Source of the DNA: Lentibacillus amyloliquefaciens
GTDB lineage: Bacteria; Bacillota; Bacilli; Bacillales; Amphibacillaceae
Reading direction: 5' to 3'
Assembly: GCF_001307805.1 (NCBI RefSeq)
Contig: NZ_CP013862.1
Span: forward strand, 3,348,001 to 3,412,000
DNA: 64,000 nt
A program made the translations under genes and the position numbers. Shown here in pieces: positions 35,412 through 44,736 of the stretch. A model generated the notes under the pieces. The model saw only the letters and a list, made by a program, of their open reading frames with translations, made no database searches and was not told where the DNA came from. Every line of letters starts with the position of its first letter. The first letter of the stretch is position 1.

Positions 35412-36875
35412 ATGAAAAAAATGTTTATTAACGGCGAATGGGTTGAAGCCACTTCCGGCGACACACGAGAGATTATAAATCCTTACAATCAAGCGGTCAT
35501 TGCCACGGTCTCGGAAGGCGATAAGCAGGATGCGAAAAACGCGATTGCGGCTGCCCGTGAGGCTTTTGACAATAAGGAATGGGCTGCGATTCCCGCTGCT
35601 GAACGCGGTAAGGTTGTTCATGAAATTGCCCGTTTAATCGAACGTGACCGGGAAGAATTGGCTGAGCTTGAATCACTCGATACCGGTAAAACCGTTGAAG
35701 AAAGCCGCGGAGACATGGACGATATCGCCGGTGTTTTCCGTTATTTTGCTGAAATGGCTGACAAAGACGGTGGCGAAATCATTGAATCGCCTATTCCGAA
35801 TTCAACCAGCAGAGTGGTCCATGAGCCGGTCGGGGTCTGCGGTCAGATTACGCCATGGAATTACCCATTGCTGCAGGCGTCATGGAAATTGGCACCGGCA
35901 CTGGCAGCAGGCAACACACTTGTCATGAAGCCAAGTGAAATTACGCCGCTTACGTCTATAAAAGTTTTTGAATTAATGGAAGAAGCCGGCGTCCCGGCCG
36001 GGGTTGTCAATCTGGTGCTCGGTCCCGGCAATTCCGTTGGTGCGGAACTTTCAGTTAATGATGATGTCGATCTGATTTCATTCACAGGCGGCATTGAAAC
36101 AGGCAAGCGGATTATGCAGGCAGCCAGTTCCAATGTGAAAAATTTGGCGCTTGAACTGGGCGGTAAAAATCCGAATATCGTTTTTGCCGATGCTGATTTC
36201 GAAACAGCTGTCGACCAGGCGATGAACGCGGTGTTTTTCCATGCCGGGCAAATTTGTTCAGCGGGCACCCGTCTGCTTGTGGAAGAAAGCATTCACGATG
36301 ATTTTGTCGAGGCCCTAGTCAATCGTGTGAAAACAATAAAGCTCGGCAGCGGTTTTGATGAATCAACTCAAATGGGACCGCTCATTTCAGGCGACCATTT
36401 AAATAAAGTGATCAATTATGTTGAAAACGGCAAGCAGGAAGGCGCAACGGTTGCTGTCGGCGGCAGGCGTCCGGAAGATCCGGAACTGCAAAATGGCTTT
36501 TTCTACCTGCCGACAGTGTTGACTGACTGTACGACTGACATGGGCGTTGTGCAGGACGAAGGCTTTGGTCCGGTGATTACCGTGGAAAAATTCACGACTG
36601 AAGAAGAAGCGGTTCGTCTTGCCAACGACTCCATTTATGGGCTTTCCGGCGGTGTCTTTACAAATGATATTGCCAAGGCTGAGCGCTGTGTAGCGAAAAT
36701 GCGGATGGGAACCGTCTGGATCAACGACGTAAACCTATACTTCCCGCAGGCACCATGGGGCGGCTATAAGCAATCCGGCATCGGCCGTGAGCTCGGCAAA
36801 ACTGGCCTGGAAGAATATCAGGAAACCAAGCATATTTTCCGAAATCTGAAGCCTGAACCGGTGAATTGGTTTTAA
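35412..36875 (+). CDS. Aldehyde dehydrogenase, betaine aldehyde dehydrogenase (GbsA/BetB)-like
   Basis: NAD(P)-dependent oxidation of an aldehyde to an acid. The 487-residue protein has ITPWNYPLLQASWKLAPAL, the catalytic Glu in LELGGKNPNIVF, the catalytic Cys in FFHAGQICSAGTRL and the C-terminus EPVNWF, close to Bacillus GbsA. It could make glycine betaine from betaine aldehyde, but no choline oxidase or alcohol dehydrogenase (GbsB) is adjacent, and its partners are Rieske proteins, so the real substrate could be another amino-aldehyde. GAGGTGAAAGT precedes the ATG. Confidence 0.85.
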   Translation: MKKMFINGEWVEATSGDTREIINPYNQAVIATVSEGDKQDAKNAIAAAREAFDNKEWAAIPAAERGKVVHEIARLIERDREELAELESLDTGKTVEESRGDMDDIAGVFRYFAEMADKDGGEIIESPIPNSTSRVVHEPVGVCGQITPWNYPLLQASWKLAPALAAGNTLVMKPSEITPLTSIKVFELMEEAGVPAGVVNLVLGPGNSVGAELSVNDDVDLISFTGGIETGKRIMQAASSNVKNLALELGGKNPNIVFADADFETAVDQAMNAVFFHAGQICSAGTRLLVEESIHDDFVEALVNRVKTIKLGSGFDESTQMGPLISGDHLNKVINYVENGKQEGATVAVGGRRPEDPELQNGFFYLPTVLTDCTTDMGVVQDEGFGPVITVEKFTTEEEAVRLANDSIYGLSGGVFTNDIAKAERCVAKMRMGTVWINDVNLYFPQAPWGGYKQSGIGRELGKTGLEEYQETKHIFRNLKPEPVNWF

Positions 36876-36931
36876 GTTTCTTTGGCAAACAAGCGTAAGT
36901 GATATGAAGAATGAACATGAGGGTGATAGTA

Positions 36932-37276
36932 ATGCAACATACAGAAGGATCTGAATACGACTCTTATATTTATGCCTGCTCAAGTTCAGAGCTTGATGAA
37001 GATGATCTCATCGAATGTGAAATAGGGATAGAGACGATTGTTGTCGGCCGCGGGGAAGGAAAGGTTTATGCCGCCCAGGGGATATGCACCCATGCCTATT
37101 CCGAGCTGGTTGACGGTGAATTGGACGGAACATGTCTGACGTGTCCGTTGCATTTCGCTTGTTTCGATATTCGTGACGGTTCCGTGCTGGAAGGCCCGGC
37201 GGAAACCCCGCTGCGAGTCTATAAGGCTATCGAGGCTGACGGAGCGGTATGGATTAACTATGAAGGAGGTGAATAA
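36932..37276 (+). CDS. Rieske-type [2Fe-2S] ferredoxin
   Basis: 114 residues with CTHAYSEL and CPLHFACFD supplying two Cys and two His. Length and spacing are those of the ferredoxin components of Rieske oxygenases (BphF/NirD-like). Start chosen at 36932 because GAGGGTGA lies just before it. Directly upstream of its probable reductase. Confidence 0.87.
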   Translation: MQHTEGSEYDSYIYACSSSELDEDDLIECEIGIETIVVGRGEGKVYAAQGICTHAYSELVDGELDGTCLTCPLHFACFDIRDGSVLEGPAETPLRVYKAIEADGAVWINYEGGE

Positions 37277-37277
37277 G

Positions 37278-38513
37278 GTGTCTGGAGCAGAGACAACAGT
37301 TATTGCCGGAGCGGGAATCGCGGGTGTTCATGCCGCCGAAAGCTTGCGGAAAGAAGGTTATCAAGGCCGGATTGTGCTGCTGGACAGCGACAGTCAGATG
37401 CCTTATGACCGCCCGCCTTTGTCGAAGGAATGGATAACCGGGGAGACGGACGAAGCAAGTATTTTATTACGGGATCCCGCGTTCTATGAGCGTTTGGACG
37501 TAGACTTGCAGCTCGGTGTTGAAGTGACAAACATAGATCCATTTCGTAAGACCATCGATACAAAAGATGGTCATTCCTATGAATGGGAAAAACTGATGCT
37601 TGCGACCGGATCACAATTGCGCACACTATCGATCGGGGGTGATGACCTTCAAGGTATTTTTTACTTAAGAAGGATGGCTGATGCCACAGCTATTAATCAC
37701 CATATGGAAGGTGTGAAAGAGGCCGTTATTATAGGTGCCGGGTTTATTGGAGCCGAACTGGCGGCTTCTCTGAATCAGTTAGGCATTAAAGTGACGATTG
37801 TGGAAAGGTCCTCTTACCCGATGGAGGCGATCGTTGGACGGCAAGCATCAGCGTATTTCCTGGATTTGCATCGACGTAACGGCGTCGATGTCATAACGGA
37901 GGATTCTGTCAGGCAGTTTAATGGTGAGACGAACGTAGAAGAAGCGGTGACAGCCGCGGGTAGGCGGATTCCGTGCCAGGCGGTCATAATAGGCGTCGGC
38001 GTAAGTCCGAATACGGCGGTGTCGCACCCGCAATTACAGACTGACAGAGGCTATGCTGTGAATGAATTCGGCGAAACATCGGTTCCTGACATTTATGCGG
38101 CGGGGGACTGTACGTCATGGCCATACAATGGGGTGCCCATTCATGTGGAACATTGGGATCATGCCGTCAACCATGCCAAAACCGTCGCCAAAAACATGGT
38201 GCATCCGCAATCGGACCCTTATACGTATACACCGTACTTTTGGTCTAATCAATATAGCAACCGGTTTCAGTATTTCGGGCATGCCAAGGAATGGTCCAAA
38301 ACGATTATAAGGGGATCGACCGAATCGCATGCTTTCACGGTTTTCTATCTGGATGATCAGGATGTCGTCAAGGCCGCGTTCATCGCCAACCAGCCGAAAA
38401 ATGCCTTGCCTGTGAGACGAATGATCCAGCAGCAAAACGCCATATCCCCGGAAGCTTTGGCAGATGAAAGTATAGCACTGAAAAAAATTCAGCGTATGCA
38501 GGTAAAGATATAA
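37278..38513 (+). CDS. FAD-dependent ferredoxin reductase (oxygenase reductase type)
   Basis: 411 residues. FAD motif VIAGAGIAGVHAAESLR, MPYDRPPLSKEW, NAD(P)H motif VIIGAGFIGAELAASL and DIYAAGDCTSWP are those of BphA4/CamA-type reductases. It would pass electrons from NAD(P)H to one or both Rieske ferredoxins upstream. GTG start at 37278, eight bases after GGAGG, which overlaps the end of the preceding gene. No terminal oxygenase alpha subunit is in the window. Confidence 0.88.
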   Translation: MSGAETTVIAGAGIAGVHAAESLRKEGYQGRIVLLDSDSQMPYDRPPLSKEWITGETDEASILLRDPAFYERLDVDLQLGVEVTNIDPFRKTIDTKDGHSYEWEKLMLATGSQLRTLSIGGDDLQGIFYLRRMADATAINHHMEGVKEAVIIGAGFIGAELAASLNQLGIKVTIVERSSYPMEAIVGRQASAYFLDLHRRNGVDVITEDSVRQFNGETNVEEAVTAAGRRIPCQAVIIGVGVSPNTAVSHPQLQTDRGYAVNEFGETSVPDIYAAGDCTSWPYNGVPIHVEHWDHAVNHAKTVAKNMVHPQSDPYTYTPYFWSNQYSNRFQYFGHAKEWSKTIIRGSTESHAFTVFYLDDQDVVKAAFIANQPKNALPVRRMIQQQNAISPEALADESIALKKIQRMQVKI

Positions 38514-38629
38514 TAGAAGAGTTTTGCATTTCTGTCGGCTGATAGGTATCTTTCGAAAAAAAGAAAACAATTTTTCTAAGATTAAATAATAATTTTCAAA
38601 CTCCAACATACAAAGGATGATGTCTTTTA

Positions 38630-39679
38630 ATGTTAAAATTAATCAAAATGCTTCGACCGGTGTTGTTGTACATATCTGTTTTCGGTGTTTTATTATTAGC
38701 AGCCTGTGATTCAACAACAGAGGCTACCAGTGAAAATGATGACAATAGTGATAATGAAGCGACAAAAGAAAAAATTGTATTTTCTGATCTGGGCTGGAAC
38801 AGTATTCGCTTCCATAATCAAGTCGCAGCCACAGTATTGGAAGAAGGCTATGGTTACAAAACGGAAGTGACCACCGCATCGATGTCTATTGGCTTACAGG
38901 GACTGCAAAATGGTGATATTGATGTGACGATGGAAATATGGGGAGATAAAATGGGCGACGCTTATGATGAGGCGCTTAATGATGGTAAAATTGAACAAGT
39001 AGGCATTAATTTTGGTGATACCAAACGTGGTTATTTTGTCCCTACTTATGTGATTGAGGGCGATAAGGAACGTGGTATTGAGCCCGTGGCACCTGATTTG
39101 AAATCCGTCAAAGATTTACCGCAGTACAAGGATGTGTTCAAAGAATCTTCCAGGAAGAGTAAAGGGCAAATTGTAGGTGCGCCATCTATGTGGGGAGCTG
39201 CTGAAGCATTTGAGCAAAAAATGGAGACTTATAATCTGTCCGAAACTTACGAATATGTGGATCCCGGTTCCGGCACCGGTTTGAATGTCTCGCTGACAAA
39301 AGCTTATGAAGCGGGTGAGCCTTGGATCGGTTACGCCTATTCACCAAGCTGGGTGTTAGGAAAATACGATATGACGATGCTTGAAGAACCGGCTTATGAT
39401 GAAGAGACTTGGAATGAAAATTATGGTACAGGATTCCCGGACCAGGATGTTCCGATCGCCATTAATGCGAAGCTGACGGAAACGGCGCCGGATGTTGTCA
39501 AATTTCTAAAAAACTATCAAACAAGCAATGATCTGACCAATGAGGCGCTTGTTTATATGAATGATAATGATGCCGAACCAAGGGAAGCTGCCGAATGGTG
39601 GATGAACGAACATCCTGATATTTGGACAGAATGGGTTCCTGATGATGTGGCGGAAAAAGTTAAAAAAGCAATTCAATAG
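38630..39679 (+). CDS. Glycine betaine/quaternary amine ABC transporter substrate-binding lipoprotein (OpuAC type)
   Basis: 349 residues. Lipoprotein signal with lipobox LLAAC (Cys ~26), then an OpuAC/ProX-type domain (IVFSDLGWNSIRFHNQVAA; DVTMEIWGDKMGDAYDEAL; GTGLNVSLTKAYEAGEPWIGY). The family binds betaine, choline, carnitine or other trimethylamines in an aromatic cage. No permease or ATPase gene lies beside it, so it must share a transporter coded elsewhere. Its place behind the Rieske/ALDH genes suggests the pathway's substrate is a quaternary amine (inference). Terminator at 39688-39722. Confidence 0.88.
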   Translation: MLKLIKMLRPVLLYISVFGVLLLAACDSTTEATSENDDNSDNEATKEKIVFSDLGWNSIRFHNQVAATVLEEGYGYKTEVTTASMSIGLQGLQNGDIDVTMEIWGDKMGDAYDEALNDGKIEQVGINFGDTKRGYFVPTYVIEGDKERGIEPVAPDLKSVKDLPQYKDVFKESSRKSKGQIVGAPSMWGAAEAFEQKMETYNLSETYEYVDPGSGTGLNVSLTKAYEAGEPWIGYAYSPSWVLGKYDMTMLEEPAYDEETWNENYGTGFPDQDVPIAINAKLTETAPDVVKFLKNYQTSNDLTNEALVYMNDNDAEPREAAEWWMNEHPDIWTEWVPDDVAEKVKKAIQ

Positions 39680-39687
39680 GATTTTTA

Positions 39688-39722
39688 AGGTTGGCTGTTC
39701 TTTAGAATAGCCAACCTTTTTA
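39688..39722 (+). terminator. Intrinsic terminator after the binding protein
   Basis: AAGGTTGGCTGTTC pairs with GAATAGCCAACCTT (loop TTTA) followed by TTT. Confidence 0.8.
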
Positions 39723-39737
39723 TGTATGCCAAAAATT

Positions 39738-40028
39738 TATCCCGCATGTAACTGGCAGTACGACCCCCAGCCCAAATGTACGCGTATATGATGAAAATTA
39801 GGTGGGGGATGGCTGCCAGTAAATGTCCGATTTGTTCATCTAACAATCAGTGGGGAAGAAAAAATCCCCACTGATTGAAGATTCACTTTATCTTAAAGCA
39901 GATTATGACAAAAAAGTAAACAACATATATGTGGTTTTGTGTATATTAATATATTCCTAATATTATGAATTATTTTTCATTTATTTGGATGTTTCTTGTT
40001 TTCTGTATTGGGCGGTATGCACTTTCTT
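39738..40028. repeat. Two-hairpin ~290-bp intergenic repeat, copy A
   Basis: Starts ATCCCGCATGTAACTGGCAG. Hairpin 1 pairs ACTGGCAG and CCCCC with GGGGG and CTGCCAGT (39751-39820). Hairpin 2 pairs CAATCAGTGGGG with CCCCACTGATTG (39844-39877). The rest, ending GGTATGCACTTTCTT, also matches copy B at 54107-54389. The gap up to 40211 holds no gene. Confidence 0.7.
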
Positions 40029-40211
40029 CCCTCTTTTGACACCATGGATATTGCAGGTTGCAGTAAGCTTTTCTTCATTACATATTCTTTAACGATTTAA
40101 TCAACACTTTCCAAAAAATTAGTGATAATGTAAACTTAGACAAAACTGGCGTTCACTATATATTTGCATACCGAGAGAGGCGGTTTTGCAGATCATCAGG
40201 GGGGATTACAT

Positions 40212-41462
40212 ATGGTAAAAGCAGTTAATACAGCAATGATCGCAGGTGGAGGAATCGGCGGACTTGTCACAGCACTCAAGCTTCACGAAAATGGTGTGAA
40301 AGCCCGTGTTTTTGAAAGTGTGGAAACGATTCGGGAACTGGGCGTCGGTATTAATCTTCTTCCCCATGCGGTTCGGATTTTGACGGAATTAGGTCTGACC
40401 GAGGAGCTGGAGAAAACAGGTTTGCCGACATTAGAGCTCAGTTATTATAACAAATTCGGCCAGCAAATTTGGCAGGAACCAAGAGGGCGTCATGCCGGTT
40501 ATCGCTGGCCGCAATATTCAATCCATCGCGGACGACTGCAGATGCTTTTGTTACAAGCCGTAAAGGAACGATTGGATGAGGATGCGGTCAAAACCGGTCA
40601 TCATCTGCATTCCTTTGACCAAACGGATGATGGTGTCAAAGCGCATTTTATAAATAAAAAAACAGGCGAATCGCTTGGGACTTATCAGGCGGATATCATG
40701 ATTGCCGCCGATGGTATTCACTCCGTTGTACGCAAAAGTTTTTATCCAAATGAAGGGGACCCTGTCTTCAGCGGACGTATCTTGTGGCGCGGGCTTACTG
40801 AAGCGCCTGCTTTTCTGACCGGCAAATCCATGATTATGGCCGGCTATCAGGACCAGAAATTCGTTGCTTATCCGGTAGATCCGGAATATACAGGTGGACG
40901 TTCACTTGTTAACTGGATTGCGGAGCGTACAATCGAAGGGGATGTGCCGTCACGTGCTGATTGGAACCAAAAGATCGATAAGCAAAAATTTGCGCCTTAC
41001 TTTTCAGAATGGGATTTCGGCTGGCTGAATGTCCCGCGTCTTATAGAAGATACGGATGCTGTCTATGAATTCCCCATGGTCGACCGGGATCCGGTTGATC
41101 GGTGGACGTTTGGAAACGTGACACTTCTCGGGGACGCGGCACACCCGATGTATCCGATTGGGTCCAATGGTGCTTCACAGGCCATATTAGACGCAGATGC
41201 TCTGGGGCGCGCACTCATGAAACACGTAAGCGGCAAGACAGCTTTAAAGGGCTATGAAGCAGAGCGGCTGGAGCCGACTGCCAATATTGTCAAAAGCAAC
41301 CGAAAGAACGGACCTGAACACGTTATGCAGATTGTGGAAGAACGCGCCCCGGACGGTTTTAAATCGTTATATGACATTATCTCCAGGGCAGAACTTGAAG
41401 ACATCACCGGCGGATATAAGAAGATAGCCGGTTTTGACAGGGAAGAACTGAACTTAAAATAA
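40212..41462 (+). CDS. Flavin-dependent monooxygenase (PhzS/salicylate hydroxylase-like)
   Basis: 416 residues, class A FAD monooxygenase: N-terminal FAD motif MIAGGGIGGLVTALKLHENG, the IAADGIHSVVR (DG) motif and the second FAD motif TLLGDAAHPMYPIGSNGASQAI. Likely hydroxylates an aromatic or heterocyclic substrate using NAD(P)H and O2. GGGGG precedes the ATG at 40212. It is followed 80 bp later by the FGGY kinase. Substrate not identifiable. Confidence 0.83.
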   Translation: MVKAVNTAMIAGGGIGGLVTALKLHENGVKARVFESVETIRELGVGINLLPHAVRILTELGLTEELEKTGLPTLELSYYNKFGQQIWQEPRGRHAGYRWPQYSIHRGRLQMLLLQAVKERLDEDAVKTGHHLHSFDQTDDGVKAHFINKKTGESLGTYQADIMIAADGIHSVVRKSFYPNEGDPVFSGRILWRGLTEAPAFLTGKSMIMAGYQDQKFVAYPVDPEYTGGRSLVNWIAERTIEGDVPSRADWNQKIDKQKFAPYFSEWDFGWLNVPRLIEDTDAVYEFPMVDRDPVDRWTFGNVTLLGDAAHPMYPIGSNGASQAILDADALGRALMKHVSGKTALKGYEAERLEPTANIVKSNRKNGPEHVMQIVEERAPDGFKSLYDIISRAELEDITGGYKKIAGFDREELNLK

Positions 41463-41542
41463 CACGGAAGCAAGGGGTGATTCTCTTGCTTTTCAATAAG
41501 CAGAGTTACCCCTTTGCCTCCGTTGAGAAAGAAGGGACAGGT

Positions 41543-43039
41543 ATGCCTACGTATGCAGCTGTTTTCGATATTGGTACGACGGCTGTCAAAGGGGCTTTGG
41601 CCGGAAAAAATGGATCGTTTTTATGTGAACGCACTGTCCAGCTGGAAACAGATTATGAATCAAACGGCATCGTTGAGCAGAACCCACATGACTGGTGGGA
41701 GGCGGTTAAATTAATTACACGGCAGTGGTGGGTGGAAGACGGAATTGACCCTGACCAAGTCGTCATGATTACGTTTACAGGGCAAATGGAAGATGTGATT
41801 CCCATAACACAGCATCAGACAGCCGAACGCGCCTTATTATATGCTGATACGCGAGCAGGGGCGGAAGCAGAGTGGCTTAAGCAGCAATTTCCGGAAATCG
41901 TTCAGCAGACAGGCAATCCCATCAGTGCGACCACACCGCTGGCAAAACTGGTCCACATGAAGAAACACAAGCCAACCACCTATGAAGACGTGCAGTGCTT
42001 TGTGTTTAGTTCAAAGGATTATGTGATTTTCCGGCTGACAGGAGCTATAGCAACGGACCCAACGACGGCGGCGACAACCGGTATGATGAATGTCAGGACG
42101 CGCCAATGGGAGACGGGCCATGTTTCACTGGCAGGATTGGATGCCGACAAATTGCCAACGATTCTCGACGCTGCTGATGTTGCCGGTTATGTCGATGAGC
42201 AGGCAGCACAGGACACCGGTTTATCGCAAGCGACACCTGTTCTATGCGGAAGTGGTGATGCGGCTGCTTCCGCTATCGGGGCAGGTGCCGTCACATCCGG
42301 TGACAGCTATTGCTATATCGGTACCACGGGGTGGATTGCCGGGATTCAAGAAGCGGTTAAGCCGGATGCTGCTGCGCATGGCCACTTCCATTTAGCGCAT
42401 TTGCCAGCCGATGTGATCATTTCGGTTGCACCGCTCCTGAATGCCGGTAATGTCTATCAATGGGGTGCCGATACGTTTGCGAGTGAGGCATCAGATGACC
42501 GTTTCAGTGATTTTGAGACGCTAATCAGGCAAGCTGAGCCCGGCAGCAATGGCGTATTATTTTTGCCATATTTACAGGGCGAGCGAAATCCTGTGAATGA
42601 TTCCAAGGCGAAAGGGGCCTTTTGGGGAATCGGTCCCGATACAAAGAAATGTGATTTGGCCAGAGCCGTTATCGAGGGAATCTGCTTGTCGTTAAGGCAA
42701 GTGATGGATGTTCAGAAACTGGCATCAGATGACGTATTGACTGTGGTTGGCGGCGGGACGAAAAGTGCTGCCTGGTGTCAGACATTGGCTGATGTGTTGG
42801 AACGGCCGGTCCGTATCACGCCGGAAAATGCGTATATGGCAGCCATCGGGGGCGCATCACCTGCATTTATCCGGCTTGGCTGGGCAGCAGATTATGACGA
42901 TTTTGCAGAAAGGTTTATAAAAGTGCCCGGATCAAAAATATATAACCCCAATCAGCATACGGTAGCTATGTACCGGAGTCGGTATCAGCAGTTTTTGCGA
43001 ATGTATCCCGGGTTGAAGGGGATGCATCAGCCCGAGTAG
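41543..43039 (+). CDS. FGGY-family carbohydrate kinase (xylulokinase-like)
   Basis: 498 residues. FDIGTTAVKGALAGKNG is the N-terminal phosphate loop; MITFTGQMEDVIPI the substrate side; YIGTTGWIAG and VVGGGTKSAAWCQTLADVL the ATP site. It resembles xylulokinases in length and motifs but the sugar is unknown; it has no obvious link to the neighbouring monooxygenase. AAGGGACAGGT precedes the ATG at 41543. A hairpin AGCCCGAG/CTCGGGCT (43029-43057) overlaps the stop codon. Confidence 0.8.
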   Translation: MPTYAAVFDIGTTAVKGALAGKNGSFLCERTVQLETDYESNGIVEQNPHDWWEAVKLITRQWWVEDGIDPDQVVMITFTGQMEDVIPITQHQTAERALLYADTRAGAEAEWLKQQFPEIVQQTGNPISATTPLAKLVHMKKHKPTTYEDVQCFVFSSKDYVIFRLTGAIATDPTTAATTGMMNVRTRQWETGHVSLAGLDADKLPTILDAADVAGYVDEQAAQDTGLSQATPVLCGSGDAAASAIGAGAVTSGDSYCYIGTTGWIAGIQEAVKPDAAAHGHFHLAHLPADVIISVAPLLNAGNVYQWGADTFASEASDDRFSDFETLIRQAEPGSNGVLFLPYLQGERNPVNDSKAKGAFWGIGPDTKKCDLARAVIEGICLSLRQVMDVQKLASDDVLTVVGGGTKSAAWCQTLADVLERPVRITPENAYMAAIGGASPAFIRLGWAADYDDFAERFIKVPGSKIYNPNQHTVAMYRSRYQQFLRMYPGLKGMHQPE

Positions 43040-43080
43040 GATTCACGAGCTCGGGCTCCTATTGAAATGACGTAGTGTAG

Positions 43081-43143
43081 CTTGAGTGAGAGCGTCTCGA
43101 ACTTGAGCGAGAGTCTCCTGAACTTGAGCGGCAGGATCTTCCG
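43081..43143. repeat. 21-bp-period array, CTTGAGCGAGAG core
   Basis: Units start at 43081, 43102 and 43123 (CTTGAGTGAG, CTTGAGCGAG, CTTGAGCGGC), exactly 21 bp apart. Related by core and period to the arrays at 54424 and 61703. Confidence 0.6.
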
Positions 43144-43214
43144 CCCACATGGGATTGACGGGGCTGCAACCTTGTTGGTACTGCTTTTGTGCCGATTTAT
43201 AACAAAGCGAAAGT

Positions 43215-43356
43215 GGCTGGGACAAAACTGAAACGAGTGTTGGGAAAGACGAATAAAGCGATCCGTAAGCGAAGCATATTTCCGCAGCGGTGTATCCCGC
43301 TTCCCTCCTAATAATAGTTCGTCTTTTCATGTACTTTAAATCCTTTTGTCCCAGCC
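43215..43356. repeat. MITE-like element with 13-bp terminal inverted repeats (GGCTGGGACAAAA)
   Basis: 142 bp bounded by GGCTGGGACAAAA and its exact complement TTTTGTCCCAGCC, with an inner inverted pair (AAAGACGAA / TTCGTCTTT). No coding potential. Similar GGCTGGGACA-ended intergenic elements are common in Firmicutes (recalled). It sits in the 371-bp gap between the FGGY kinase and LysR genes. Confidence 0.65.
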
Positions 43357-43410
43357 TATTTCAATGTTTACAGTAGCCGCTCAGCTCGTGCTTTTATGCA
43401 GCCGGATATT

Positions 43411-44295
43411 CTAAATCTCATTAATCAACGGCGGATAGGCGACATCCGTAAAATCCTGAATTGTTTCGATGAATTTCGCCATCGTATTTGTTACGTATGA
43501 TTCAGCATGCCAAATAAAAACAGTTGATATGTTGCTGTATTGCTCAGGAATATCATGGCAATGAATAGTGCCATCCAGTTCTAATTGATGAACCGTGGAT
43601 TGCGGGACAAGACTGATTCCAAGACCTGACCTGACACTGCCTAAAATGGTTTCCAATGTGCCAAATTCCATGACGTTTGCCTTTATAATACCTTCTTCAT
43701 AAAGCCAATTTTCCAGATTTGCCCGATAACTGCATCCTTCACTAAAAACGAGCAGTGGTTCTCTTTTTAAATCGTCAAAGGAAATCGTTTCATTATTTGA
43801 TATTAATACTAACTTTTCCTGGAATACTTCAATTTGTTTGAGTTCCGGATGATAGCCGAAACCCGTCACAAATGCACCATCAAGTTTCCGGTTCAAAATT
43901 TGATTAATTAATTCGTCAGTAACATCGGTGATAAGTGATAAATCAACATTAGGGTAGGTTCTGTGGTAGGACGATAAAATGGCCGGCAGTTTAATAACCG
44001 TTTCGACTGTGCCAATTTCCAGTGTTCCTGAGGGATTGTCGGAATCGTGAAACACTTTTTTCATTTCATCAAACATGTAGAGAATTTTTTCTGAGTAGTT
44101 AAGCAGTTTCTTTCCTTCAGAATTGAGCGTTGTTCCCCGGCTGTGCCGATGAAATAATTCCGTTTGTAAACTTGCTTCGAGAAATTTTATTCTGGCCGTC
44201 ACGTGTGATTGTACATAACATAGTTCATCAGCAGCTTTACTGATGCTTCCATGGTGAGCAACACTTTGAAAAATAAGCAAATCTTTTATTTCCAT
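43411..44295 (-). CDS. LysR-family regulator, probable regulator of the hydantoinase operon
   Basis: 294 residues with an N-terminal helix-turn-helix (LLIFQSVAHHGSISKAADEL) and a LysR substrate-binding domain. Divergent from hyuA with a ~440-bp control region. I take the ATG at 44295 as start, six bases after GGAGGAG; a GTG two codons upstream is possible. Control of hyuAB by an N-methylhydantoin-related ligand is inferred from position only. Confidence 0.86.
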   Translation of the reverse strand: MEIKDLLIFQSVAHHGSISKAADELCYVQSHVTARIKFLEASLQTELFHRHSRGTTLNSEGKKLLNYSEKILYMFDEMKKVFHDSDNPSGTLEIGTVETVIKLPAILSSYHRTYPNVDLSLITDVTDELINQILNRKLDGAFVTGFGYHPELKQIEVFQEKLVLISNNETISFDDLKREPLLVFSEGCSYRANLENWLYEEGIIKANVMEFGTLETILGSVRSGLGISLVPQSTVHQLELDGTIHCHDIPEQYSNISTVFIWHAESYVTNTMAKFIETIQDFTDVAYPPLINEI

Positions 44296-44547
44296 TTGCA
44301 CTCCTCCAATAAGCCAATTAACGTTCAGCCATCAGTAATCGTGATAGATGCCATCTTTTTTTAACATTGTACATGATGGTTATTTAATTTTATAATAATT
44401 TTAAATATTTAACAAGGTTCCAACTGTATGAATAGTAAAACTATCCGTGTGGGGCTTGATATATTCATTATTGGAGGAGTGATTTAAATCGTGAAAATGT
44501 CCGGTATTAGTCTTAATGATAGAAACCATCATTTCAAATCATTATAC

Positions 44548-44571
44548 GTGAAAACGCTTTCGTTATATAAT
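44548..44571 (+). promoter_or_regulatory. cre-like site and -10 box upstream of hyuA
   Basis: GTGAAAACGCTTTCG (44548-44562) resembles the CcpA site with mismatches at both ends; TATAAT follows at 44566-44571. A similar TTCGGTTATATAATT lies upstream of the DUF1989 gene (52209-52222). A 51-codon open frame (44491-44646) crosses these signals and is not called. The rest of 44296-44736 is AT-rich without other features. Confidence 0.4.
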
Positions 44572-44736
44572 CTTACTTATAACTATCTACATTATAAAAA
44601 TTTAGGCAAGGGGGTTTTTATTCAAGAACATTTCCGGCGCATTTAAGGTGAATGTTAACTTATGCAAAATCTCAAAAGGGCGAAACGAGAGATGATGAAG
44701 TTTTACTTTATCCCTAAACATGAGAGGAGACTAAGA

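Noticed and set aside
43081..43143. Possible CRISPR array
   Set aside because: The 21-bp units have no repeat/spacer division, and no cas genes are present in the window.
43043..43330. 95-codon minus-strand frame between FGGY kinase and LysR
   Set aside because: It spans the 21-bp array and most of the inverted-repeat element, so it is non-coding.
44491..44646. 51-codon frame with GGAGGAG upstream, before hyuA
   Set aside because: It crosses a cre-like site and a TATAAT, composition is unlike a protein, and no family is recognisable; it looks like the hyuA leader.
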